The notes under the pieces: generated by a model
What the model was told of the DNA's origin: nothing
Seen by the model: the letters and a program-made list of their open reading frames with translations, nothing else
Databases searched by the model: none
From: Sphingobium limneticum
GTDB taxonomy: Bacteria > Pseudomonadota > Alphaproteobacteria > Sphingomonadales > Sphingomonadaceae
Direction: 5' to 3'
NCBI RefSeq assembly: GCF_008710155.1
Contig: NZ_VYPZ01000009.1
Coordinates: forward strand, 105,362 to 169,361
DNA length: 64,000 nt
Made by a program: the position numbers and the translations under genes
Shown here: in pieces, positions 45,089 through 53,649 of the stretch
Position numbering within the stretch: the first letter of the stretch is position 1
Layout: every line of letters begins with the position of its first letter

Positions 45089-45730
45089 ATGAAAAATCCA
45101 GCCCTCGCCGCCCTGATCCCCCTCGTGCTGCTCGCCGGTTGCGGCCGGACCGAAAAGGTCGCCGACATGCCGAGCCAGGAGGAACTGGCCAACGCCGCCA
45201 ATGCCGCCGCCGCCAATGCGATCGCCAATGCGCAGGCGGACGAGGTCGAAAACCGCAATTATGTGAACCAGACGCGCGGCTTTTCCGTGACCTTCCCCGA
45301 AGGCTGGACCATCGACAAGGACGCCAGCAACGCGGACGGCGCCGTCTATCAGGATCCGGGTGCCGGCGCCGACGTCCGCGTCTTCTGGCAGAAAAATGAC
45401 AATGACCAGACGCTCCAGCAGATTGTCGAAGCGGTCAGCAGCGGCGCGGAAGGGGTCGATGGCGACTTTATCGGCGAGAATGAATATCGCGGCACCGCCA
45501 ATGACGGCGAAGGCAATAATGTGGCGCTGCGCCTGCTCAAGCAGGCCGACGGATCGATCGTGACCGCCACCTTCGTCTATCCCGAAATGCTGAGCGAACA
45601 ATATCAGGGCATTGCCGAGCAGACGCTGGCCAGCCTGCGCGCCTTTGCGCCCAAGGCTGAGGCGGAAGCGGCGGCTTCGGCGCCCGCCGCCAATGCCGCC
45701 GCACCGGCCGCGAAGAAACCCGCCAACTGA
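45089..45730 (+). CDS. Putative lipoprotein of unknown function
   Basis: The 213-residue precursor has a lipobox (LVLLAGCG), an Ala/Asn-rich linker (residues about 35-60) and a globular middle with the FSVTFPEGWTID segment seen in PsbP-like or DUF-type envelope proteins. The C-terminal tail is Ala-rich. Such proteins often sit in the inner or outer membrane facing the periplasm. A downstream GNAT gene begins at its stop. Confidence 0.75.
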   Translation: MKNPALAALIPLVLLAGCGRTEKVADMPSQEELANAANAAAANAIANAQADEVENRNYVNQTRGFSVTFPEGWTIDKDASNADGAVYQDPGAGADVRVFWQKNDNDQTLQQIVEAVSSGAEGVDGDFIGENEYRGTANDGEGNNVALRLLKQADGSIVTATFVYPEMLSEQYQGIAEQTLASLRAFAPKAEAEAAASAPAANAAAPAAKKPAN

Positions 45731-46215
45731 CCCTGACGATCCGCCGCTTCACCCCCGCCGACCAGCCGGGGGTGCTGGACCTGATCCTGACGATCCAGCG
45801 CGACGAATATGGCATCGCCATCACCGCGCAGGATCAGCCGGACCTGAGCGACATTCCGGCCTTTTATCAGAACGGCACCGGCGACTTTTGGGTCGCGCAG
45901 GCCGACGGCGGGCTGGTTGGCACGATCGCGCTCAGGGATATCGGATCGGGTCAGGCGGCGCTGCGCAAGATGTTCGTCGCCGCCAGCCATCGCGGGCGGA
46001 CCGCCGGGGTGGCACAGGCTTTGCTTGACCGGCTGAAGGCGGAGGCGCGCGACAGAGGCGTCCGTCAACTATGGCTTGGCACGACCGACCGCTTCCTGGC
46101 GGCGCACCGATTTTACGAGAAAAATGGCTTTGGACTGGTGGCGGCGGAAAATCTGCCGGCTCATTTTCTCCGGATGGCGGTGGATAGCCGCTTTTATGGA
46201 TTGGCGCTGGGCTGA
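45727..46215 (+). CDS. GNAT-family N-acetyltransferase
   Basis: The frame encodes a GNAT domain: TIRRFTPADQPGVLDLI, ALRKMFVAASHRGRTAGVAQAL (acetyl-CoA loop RGRTAG) and AHRFYEKNGFGLV. The family N-terminus lies upstream of the first ordinary start (GTG at 45772). No ATG, GTG or TTG is in frame before it, so a CTG at 45727, overlapping the TGA of the lipoprotein gene, is the likely start. Its substrate is unknown. Confidence 0.82.
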   Translation: MTLTIRRFTPADQPGVLDLILTIQRDEYGIAITAQDQPDLSDIPAFYQNGTGDFWVAQADGGLVGTIALRDIGSGQAALRKMFVAASHRGRTAGVAQALLDRLKAEARDRGVRQLWLGTTDRFLAAHRFYEKNGFGLVAAENLPAHFLRMAVDSRFYGLALG

Positions 46216-46383
46216 TCAGCGACGGCCGGGATAGGAAATGCGCCGCTTAACTTCCCACATTGCCCACTGATTTCGACATATCGAAACAAGAGTTGGACAT
46301 TTTGTTACGTGGACGAGGTGCGGCGATAGAGCGAGACGGACTATAGCAGTCCGGGCCGGCGTAGGACAGCTTTGGGTGGAAAT

Positions 46384-46531
46384 GAGACATAAGCCCCTCC
46401 CCTTCAGGGGAGGGGTTGGGGTGGGGAGCGGCGCTTTAGCGGCGCTTTACCTCGATAGATTGGAAGCTCGCTTCGCTCGCACCCACCCCAACCCCTCCCT
46501 TGAAAGGGAGGGGCTATTATATCCGCTTCTG
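46384..46531. repeat. 148-bp dispersed repeat, copy 1
   Basis: The element carries two hairpins (CCCCTCCCCTTCAGGGGAGG and CCCCTCCCTTGAAAGGGAGG) linked by complementary G-rich and C-rich arms. It ends 18 nt from the folP stop. The copy at 55105-55252 has the same length and differs at four positions by my comparison. Its function is unknown; a REP-like transcription-end or mRNA-stability element is likely. Confidence 0.85.
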
Positions 46532-46549
46532 CTCGAAATCAGCCAATCC

Positions 46550-47680
46550 TCAAACCGCGCTCAGTCCCGCATCGGCTAGGCCGCGCCAGAGGTGCAGCGC
46601 CTGCACGCTTTCCTTCACGTCATGCACGCGCACCATCTGCGCCCCGTGCTGTGCTGCGCGGAAGGCGAGCGCGACCGATCCGCCCAGCCGATCCGCTGCG
46701 GGCGCCTCGTTCGACAGCGCGCCGATCAATCGCTTGCGGCTGCCCGCGAACAGCAACGGCACGCCCAGCGCCTGAAAAGTCGCCAGCCCGTTCACCAGAG
46801 CCAGATTGTCCGCCAGGCTCTTGCCGAAGCCCAGGCCCGGATCGACCATGATGTTGGCCCGCGCGATACCGGCGGCCTCGCAGGCCGCGATCCGCGCCTC
46901 CAGATGGTCGAACACATCGGCAACCACATCGCCATAGCCCGCCGCATTCTCATGCGGATCGTCGCCCGCCGACGGGGCGTGCATCAGGATGACCGGGCAG
47001 CCGGCCGTCGCCACCACCTCCAGGCTGCGCGGGTCGTGTGCCAAAGCGCTGACATCGTTGATGATCCTTGCGCCGACGGCCAGTGCTGCCTCCATCACCG
47101 CGGCCTTGCGCGTGTCGACCGACACCGAGACGCCCGCCGCCGCCAGCCGCTCGATCACCGGGGCGATGCGGGCGATCTCGTCGCCTTCCCACACCTTCGC
47201 CGCCTTGGGTCGGGTCGATTCCCCGCCCACGTCGATCAGCGCCGCGCCGGCCGCCGCCATGGCGAAGCCGACATCGGCCGCCGCCTGCGGATCGCCCACA
47301 TGTTTGCCGCCGTCGGAGAAGCTGTCGGGCGTGACGTTCAGGATCGCCATCACCTGCGGCGCGTCGAAGCGGATCGTGCGATCGCCCAGCACCAAGGGCG
47401 CGCGCTGCGCCGAGATATTCGCCGCCAGTTGCTGCGCCCGCTGCGCCAGCGGTTCGGGCAGCGCGGCGATGGACGCATCGAAATCGGCCACCGGCACCGT
47501 TACCCGCGTGATCCGCCGCGCGCCATCGAAGGCGCTCAGTTCATAGCCCTGAAACCAGATCAGCCCATTGCCCATCCGCGCCGTGCTACCATCGGGCTGG
47601 CCGATGGGGGTCGGCACGAACCATATGGGCTTGAGGTACAGGCGGGCGTCAGAGGGGATGGTGGGCAACAAGGTGGACAT
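46550..47680 (-). CDS. folP: Dihydropteroate synthase
   Basis: The 376-residue protein has the DHPS core from about residue 105: MAILNVTPDSFSDGG, DVGGESTRPKA, IINDVSAL, NIMVDPGLGFGKS and the C-terminal VRVHDVKESVQAL. An extra ~100-residue N-terminal region precedes it (DARLYLKPIWFVPTPIG), which is longer than in E. coli but seen in related bacteria. It joins pABA to the pterin in folate synthesis. A copy of the 148-bp repeat sits just past its stop. Confidence 0.95.
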   Translation of the reverse strand: MSTLLPTIPSDARLYLKPIWFVPTPIGQPDGSTARMGNGLIWFQGYELSAFDGARRITRVTVPVADFDASIAALPEPLAQRAQQLAANISAQRAPLVLGDRTIRFDAPQVMAILNVTPDSFSDGGKHVGDPQAAADVGFAMAAAGAALIDVGGESTRPKAAKVWEGDEIARIAPVIERLAAAGVSVSVDTRKAAVMEAALAVGARIINDVSALAHDPRSLEVVATAGCPVILMHAPSAGDDPHENAAGYGDVVADVFDHLEARIAACEAAGIARANIMVDPGLGFGKSLADNLALVNGLATFQALGVPLLFAGSRKRLIGALSNEAPAADRLGGSVALAFRAAQHGAQMVRVHDVKESVQALHLWRGLADAGLSAV

Positions 47681-47688
47681 GACAAGAC

Positions 47689-47797
47689 CCGTTCGTGCTG
47701 AGTAGGGGCTGAGCGACGTCGAAGCCCCATATCGAAGCATCGCCCTACCCTTCGATATGCCCCTTCGACAAGCTCAGGGACTACTCAGGGCGAACGG
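47689..47797. repeat. Inverted-repeat element filling the ccrM-folP spacer
   Basis: Outer arms CCGTTCGTGCTGAGTAG (47689-47705) and CTACTCAGGGCGAACGG (47781-47797) pair with two mismatches. An inner pair, CATATCGAAG and CTTCGATATG, makes a second stem. CGACAAGCTCAGG (from 47765) belongs to the same broad repeat family as 41413. It spans nearly the whole gap between the two genes and probably ends the ccrM transcript. Confidence 0.65.
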
Positions 47798-47806
47798 TGT
47801 TTGAGA

Positions 47807-49175
<1,369 letters not shown>

Positions 49176-49194
49176 GTCGCGTAAAACTGGACAT

Positions 49195-49218
49195 ATTCAT
49201 AACCATATGATTATGAAT
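49195..49218. promoter_or_regulatory. Near-perfect palindromic operator upstream of arsR
   Basis: ATTCATAA-CCATATGA-TTATGAAT is a 24-bp palindrome with a single mismatched pair. It ends 5 nt before the ATG of the ArsR-family gene. ArsR-family repressors bind such AT-rich palindromes at their own promoters. It overlaps the ribosome-binding region, which would give tight autorepression. Confidence 0.75.
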
Positions 49219-49223
49219 TAACG

Positions 49224-49562
49224 ATGACACATGAATCACGAAACGCCGATCGCGACGCCGCCACCGATGCCCTGTTCAAGGCGCTGTCGGACGGCACCCG
49301 CCGTGCCCTGCTGGAGACGCTGGTGCGGGAGGGGGAACAGAATGTTCAGGCGCTGACCCAAGTGTCGGGCGTATCGCAGCCGATGGTGTCCCGCCACCTT
49401 GCCAAGCTCAAACGGGCCGGCCTCGTGACCGCGCGCCGCGCCGGCCGCGAAACCTGGTATGCCGCGCGAGTAAAGGGACTTGGCCCGGTGATCCAGTGGA
49501 TGGCGATCCATGGCGCGCTCTGGTCGCAGCGCTTTTCCGCGCTGGAGGGGTTGAGCGGTTGA
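49224..49562 (+). CDS. ArsR-family transcriptional repressor
   Basis: The 112-residue winged-helix protein has FKALSDGTRRALLETLV, the recognition helix VSGVSQPMVSRHLAKLKRAGL and the wing TARRAGRETWYA. It lacks the cysteine metal-binding box of classical ArsR, so it resembles the non-metal SdpR-like members. No target such as an SRPBCC gene is next to it, so it may control a distant gene or itself only. Confidence 0.9.
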   Translation: MTHESRNADRDAATDALFKALSDGTRRALLETLVREGEQNVQALTQVSGVSQPMVSRHLAKLKRAGLVTARRAGRETWYAARVKGLGPVIQWMAIHGALWSQRFSALEGLSG

Positions 49563-49580
49563 ACCGGGAATGTTTCGTCA

Positions 49581-49690
49581 CCCCGGCCTTGAGCCGGGGT
49601 CCCGCTTTTGTTCAAATGGTGGAGAGAAGTAAGCGAGATCCCGGATCAAGCCTGTCCTGAGGCTGTTGAAGGGGCCGGGATGACGGGGGG
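49581..49690. repeat. REP-like intergenic sequence after arsR
   Basis: The spacer holds the hairpin CCCCGGC-CTTGA-GCCGGGG at 49581-49599. Further on, CCCGGATCAAGCCTGTCCTGA and GGCCGGGATGACGGGG give weaker pairing. The CCTGTCCTGAGGCTGTTGAAGG segment resembles dispersed sphingomonad repeats. It lies between convergent genes and may end both transcripts. Confidence 0.5.
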
Positions 49691-49712
49691 ATATTGTCCT
49701 GTGCGACGGCTC

Positions 49713-50183
49713 CTAACGGCAATAGCCCTCCTGCCCTTTCACCACGATCAGGCAGTCATCCTTGCCGGCCAGATATTTGAAGCCCGTCTCGTCGCCATTG
49801 CCCGGCCGGATCGCCAGATCCTTGCCATCGCGCACGAAGCGGATCGTCGTGCCTTCGGCGACACCCGGATAATCGCCCTGCCGGTCCAGATTATCCTTGT
49901 TGGTCAGCGCATAATGGCCAGGTTTTCCGTCAGGCGAAGGCTGGATGTCCAGGAACAATCCTTCTGGCCCGGTCCATTTTCCGACCCAGTCGTCGGTGGG
50001 CAGGCGGGCGTCGGCGCTCTGGGCGTTGGCCTGATTATCGATCGGGGCCGCGTCGCTCTCGTCGAACGTCTCGACCGACGCGACATTGGCGGCGTTGTTG
50101 GCCACCGCTTCATTGTCGGCGTTCTTGGCGCAACCGGCCAGCAGCACGGGCAGCAGCAAAAGCGGGGAAAGGGCGCGCATCAT
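49713..50183 (-). CDS. Putative lipoprotein of unknown function
   Basis: The 156-residue precursor has lipobox LLAGCA, then a low-complexity Ala/Asn-rich linker (residues about 20-60). A small globular domain begins DWVGKWTGPEGLFLDIQ and ends GKDDCLIVVKGQEGYC, with two cysteines that may form a disulfide. No family was recognised. It is a single gene. Confidence 0.75.
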   Translation of the reverse strand: MMRALSPLLLLPVLLAGCAKNADNEAVANNAANVASVETFDESDAAPIDNQANAQSADARLPTDDWVGKWTGPEGLFLDIQPSPDGKPGHYALTNKDNLDRQGDYPGVAEGTTIRFVRDGKDLAIRPGNGDETGFKYLAGKDDCLIVVKGQEGYCR

Positions 50184-50305
50184 CCGTCAGTCTCCTTCAT
50201 CTTTCGATCACAACCACCAGACGTCCCGATATGATCCCCGGGACATGGGAGGATCTCTTGCCAGCCGCCGCGTCCGCGCGCAAAGACGCAAGTGGGGGAA
50301 TGACA

Positions 50306-50959
50306 ATGACCGACAGATTTGGAGAGCGCGCAGGCGGAGCCCGCGTCGAAGGGGCCAAGCCCAGAGCGCGCTTCGTGCGCGAAGCGGCCGACGTGCGGCG
50401 GCAGGCGCTGATCGAGGCGACGGCCCGCTGCCTTGCCGAAAAGGGCGTCGGCGGCACATCCGTGCGCGCCATCTGCGCGCGGGCGGGTGTGTCGTCAGGC
50501 CTGCTGACCCATTATTTCGAAGGCGTCGATGCGCTGATCCTGGCCACCTATGCCGATGTGGGAACCCGCGTGTCCGCCGCGCTGGACGCCGCGATCGAGG
50601 CAGCGGGTGACGATCCGCACGACCGGCTGCGCGCCTGCCTTCAGGCCAATTTCCGCGAACCGATCCTGGACCCGGACCTGCTCGCCACCTGGATCGCCTT
50701 CTGGAGCCTGGTCAAATCCGACCCGGCGATCGCCGCCGTCCATGCCGACGTCTATGGCGGCACCCGCGCGCAGCTGGAGGCGCTGTTGCAGGCCGCCGCC
50801 CCTGCCCTGTCCGCGTCACAGACCCGGATCGCCGCGATCAGCCTGAGCGCGCTGGTGGACGGGCTGTGGCTGGAGCTTTGCCTCGATCGCTCCACCTTCT
50901 CCCCCGAAGAGGCGCAGGCCATGGTGGAAGATGCCATGGGCAAATTATTGCAGATTTAA
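50306..50959 (+). CDS. TetR-family transcriptional regulator (BetI-like)
   Basis: The ~217-residue regulator has the HTH ALIEATARCLAEKGVGGTSV and AICARAGVSSGLLTHYFEG, then a C-terminal ligand domain with TWIAFWSLVKSDPAIAAVH, the pattern of the BetI/choline-type subgroup. The start at 50306 has GGGGGA 7 nt upstream; a Met two codons earlier is also possible. Its target is unknown. Confidence 0.9.
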   Translation: MTDRFGERAGGARVEGAKPRARFVREAADVRRQALIEATARCLAEKGVGGTSVRAICARAGVSSGLLTHYFEGVDALILATYADVGTRVSAALDAAIEAAGDDPHDRLRACLQANFREPILDPDLLATWIAFWSLVKSDPAIAAVHADVYGGTRAQLEALLQAAAPALSASQTRIAAISLSALVDGLWLELCLDRSTFSPEEAQAMVEDAMGKLLQI

Positions 50960-51100
50960 GGCGAAACGGTCGATCAGTGAGGCAGGCTCTGATCGCTTTT
51001 CTCACTTAGCACATCCGAGAAAAGCAATTTCCCCCGAATCGCCTGCGTCCCTACATGGGTGTTCGCAAACGCAATATTCTTCATCAGGAAAAGGAAGCCC

Positions 51101-51664
51101 ATGGCTCTCATCAACACCCCCCTGAAGCCCTTCTCGGCCACCGCCTACAAGGAAGGCAAGTTCGTCGACATCACCGACGCAGACGTGAAGGGCAAGTGGG
51201 CCGTCTTCTTCTTCTACCCGGCCGACTTCACCTTCGTGTGCCCGACCGAGCTGGAAGACCTGGCCGACATCTACCCCACCCTGCAGGGCATGGGCGTGGA
51301 AGTCTATTCGGTGTCGACCGACACGCATTTCAGCCACAAGGCCTGGCACGACACGTCGCCGGCGATCGGCAAGATCAACTATTTCATGGTCGGTGACCAG
51401 AACCACGCACTGGCCAACCAGTTCGACGTTCTGCGCGAAGGCGTCGGCCTGGCCGACCGTGGCACTTTCGTGCTCGATCCCGAAGGCGTGATCCAGCTCG
51501 TTGAAATCACCCCCGAGGGCGTGGGTCGCAACGCGGCCGAACTGCTCCGCAAGGTGAAGGCGCTCCAATATTGGACCAGCCATCCGGGCGAAGTCTGCCC
51601 TGCCAAGTGGGAAGAAGGCGAAGCCACCCTGGCCCCGTCGCTCGACCTGGTCGGCAAGATCTAA
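51101..51664 (+). CDS. ahpC: Alkyl hydroperoxide reductase subunit C (peroxiredoxin)
   Basis: The 187-residue peroxiredoxin has the peroxidatic Cys in FTFVCPTELEDLADIY (about residue 47) and the resolving Cys in HPGEVCPAKWEEG near the C-terminus. It is a typical 2-Cys AhpC. It reduces H2O2 and organic peroxides and is re-reduced by AhpF. AAGGA precedes the ATG. An intrinsic terminator follows directly. Upstream, a 9-bp inverted repeat GCTTTTCTC/GAGAAAAGC at 50995-51025 lies in the promoter region. Confidence 0.97.
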   Translation: MALINTPLKPFSATAYKEGKFVDITDADVKGKWAVFFFYPADFTFVCPTELEDLADIYPTLQGMGVEVYSVSTDTHFSHKAWHDTSPAIGKINYFMVGDQNHALANQFDVLREGVGLADRGTFVLDPEGVIQLVEITPEGVGRNAAELLRKVKALQYWTSHPGEVCPAKWEEGEATLAPSLDLVGKI

Positions 51665-51682
51665 ATAAAGACCTGTGAAGGC

Positions 51683-51730
51683 CCCTGCCGGACCGGGTTG
51701 AGAATACTCCCCGGCCCGGCAGGGTTTTTA
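51683..51730 (+). terminator. Intrinsic terminator after ahpC
   Basis: CCCTGCCGGACCGGG (51683-51697) pairs with CCCGGCCCGGCAGGG (51710-51724), with one mismatch, followed by TTTTTAT. This is a strong rho-independent terminator 19 nt past the ahpC stop, so ahpF is expressed by read-through or its own promoter. Confidence 0.92.
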
Positions 51731-51809
51731 TATCGAAATTCCTCGCTATCTTCGAACGAAACGCCGGGCCTTCGGGTCGCACCGTCCGGCGAGCGGATCG
51801 TCGCGCGCA

Positions 51810-51908
51810 CTGGAGCAGCCAAGCCGGTTGCATCGGCTCGGCTGCTCCAGGTTTATAGTTTGCCGCGTTTTCCAAGCCAGCAGGCGACTACGCCTGCCTT
51901 GAAAACGC
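51810..51908 (+). other. Two further stem-loops before ahpF
   Basis: CTGGAGCAGCCAAGCCG (51810-51826) pairs with the 17-nt arm 51834-51850 around a 7-nt loop with one mismatch. A second hairpin runs from GCGTTTTC (51865) to GAAAACGC (51908), with GCAGGCG/CGCCTGC inside. The last one ends 23 nt before the ahpF start codon, near its ribosome-binding site. They may set the ahpF level or act as additional terminators. Confidence 0.7.
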
Positions 51909-51931
51909 TCTAATCCATGGAGACGCACAAG

Positions 51932-53512
51932 ATGTTGGACGCAAATCTCAAGGGTCAATTGAAGGCCTATATGGCGAACATCACGCAGCCCATCGAGCTG
52001 GTGGCGTCGCTGGATGATGGCGCGAAGTCGCGCGAAATGGGCGAACTGCTGAACGAAATCGCCGAACTGTCGGACAAGGTGTCGGTCGTGACGGGCGCGG
52101 ACAAGCGCAAGCCCAGCTTCATGATCCGCCGCGTGGGCACCGATATCGGCGTGACCTTCGCAGGCCTGCCGATGGGGCATGAATTCACCTCGCTGGTGCT
52201 GGCGCTCCTCCAGGTCGGCGGTCATCCGTCGAAGGCCGCGCAGGATCTGATCCAGCAGGTCAAGGATCTGGACGGGGACTTCGCCTTCGAAACCTATTTC
52301 TCGCTGTCGTGCCAGAACTGCCCGGACGTGGTGCAGGCGCTCAACCTGATGAGCGTCCTCAATCCCCGGATCAGCCATGTCGCCATCGACGGCGGCCTGT
52401 TCAAGGAAGAGGTGGATGTGCGCAAGGTGATGGCGGTACCGACCATCTTCCTGAACGGCGAACCCTTCGGGCAGGGCCGCATGGAACTGGAGCAGATCGT
52501 CGCCAAGATCGACAGCGGCGCGGAAGCGAAGGCGGCCGAGAAGATCAAGGCGCAGGATCCGTTCGAAATGCTGGTGATCGGCGGCGGCCCCGCCGGCGCG
52601 GCATCGGCCATCTATGCGGCACGCAAGGGCATCCGCACCGGCGTCGCGGCCGAACGCTTCGGCGGTCAGGTGCTCGACACGATGGATATCGAGAATTTCA
52701 TCTCGGTTTCCCGCACAGAGGGACCGAAGCTCGCGTCGGCGCTGGAAGCGCACGTCAAGGATTATGACGTCGAGATCATGAACCTGCAAAAGGCGGCGAA
52801 GCTGATCCCTTCCAAGGTCGAGGGTGGCTATCATGAAGTCGTGCTGGAAAATGGCGCATCGCTGAAGGGCCGCACCCTCATCCTGTCCACCGGCGCCCGC
52901 TGGCGGCAGATGGGCGTGCCGGGCGAAGAGGAGTATCGCAACAAGGGCGTCGCCTATTGCCCCCATTGCGACGGTCCGCTGTTCAAGGGCAAGCGCGTGG
53001 CGGTGATCGGCGGCGGCAATAGCGGCGTCGAGGCGGCCATCGATCTGGCCGGTATCGTCGCGCATGTGACGCTGGTCGAATATGACAGCCAGCTGCGCGC
53101 CGATGCGGTGTTGCAGCGGAAACTGGCCAGCCTGCCGAACGTGAAGATCATCACATCGGCGCTAACCACCAAGGTCGACGGCAATGGCGAGCGGGTGACG
53201 GGCCTGTCCTACAAGGACCGCAACCATGGCACGGAACATGATGTCGAACTGGAAGGCATTTTCGTCCAGATCGGCCTGGTCCCCAACACCGAATGGCTGA
53301 AGGACGCGATCGCTTTGTCGCCGCGCGGCGAGATCGAGATCGACGCGCGTGGCGAAACCAGCCAGCCGGGCATCTTCGCCGCAGGCGACTGCACGACCGT
53401 GCCCTATAAGCAGATCGTGATCGCGATGGGCGCGGGATCGACGGCGGCCTTGTCGGCCTTCGACTATCTCATCCGCCTGCCGGCCAGCGAAGACGCGGCG
53501 CAGGCGGCGTAA
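51932..53512 (+). CDS. ahpF: Alkyl hydroperoxide reductase subunit F
   Basis: The 526-residue flavoprotein has an N-terminal double thioredoxin-like domain with CQNC ([12 protein letters not shown]). An FAD-binding segment [17 protein letters not shown] follows, then NAD-binding [17 protein letters not shown], and the redox CPHC ([13 protein letters not shown]). It moves electrons from NAD(P)H to AhpC. The start [14 protein letters not shown] has GGAG 9 nt upstream; a Met 5 codons earlier is an alternative. Confidence 0.97.
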   Translation: MLDANLKGQLKAYMANITQPIELVASLDDGAKSREMGELLNEIAELSDKVSVVTGADKRKPSFMIRRVGTDIGVTFAGLPMGHEFTSLVLALLQVGGHPSKAAQDLIQQVKDLDGDFAFETYFSLSCQNCPDVVQALNLMSVLNPRISHVAIDGGLFKEEVDVRKVMAVPTIFLNGEPFGQGRMELEQIVAKIDSGAEAKAAEKIKAQDPFEMLVIGGGPAGAASAIYAARKGIRTGVAAERFGGQVLDTMDIENFISVSRTEGPKLASALEAHVKDYDVEIMNLQKAAKLIPSKVEGGYHEVVLENGASLKGRTLILSTGARWRQMGVPGEEEYRNKGVAYCPHCDGPLFKGKRVAVIGGGNSGVEAAIDLAGIVAHVTLVEYDSQLRADAVLQRKLASLPNVKIITSALTTKVDGNGERVTGLSYKDRNHGTEHDVELEGIFVQIGLVPNTEWLKDAIALSPRGEIEIDARGETSQPGIFAAGDCTTVPYKQIVIAMGAGSTAALSAFDYLIRLPASEDAAQAA

Positions 53513-53527
53513 CCGGCACTATGGTCT

Positions 53528-53645
53528 GTTCCCCGGCGAAGGCCGGGGTCCAGTTCCACGCTTTGATCTGGACCCCGGCCTTCGACCTTTGGGCGAAGTT
53601 TATCCTGAGCGCCTGCCTTGGCAGGCAGTCGAAAGGCCGGGGAAC
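53528..53645. repeat. Dispersed inverted-repeat element (copy B)
   Basis: The element opens with GTTCCCCGGCGAAGGCCGGG and closes with GGCAGTCGAAAGGCCGGGGA. It contains CGAAGTTTATCCTGAGCGCC, the reverse complement of the core of 41413-41488. It lies between the convergent ahpF and MFS genes and ends 5 nt before the MFS stop. Confidence 0.75.
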
Positions 53646-53649
53646 AGCC

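Noticed and set aside
50995..51025. The 9-bp inverted repeat before ahpC as an OxyR site
   Set aside because: It does not match the ATAG-N7-CTAT spacing of OxyR; it is more likely a hairpin or an unknown operator.
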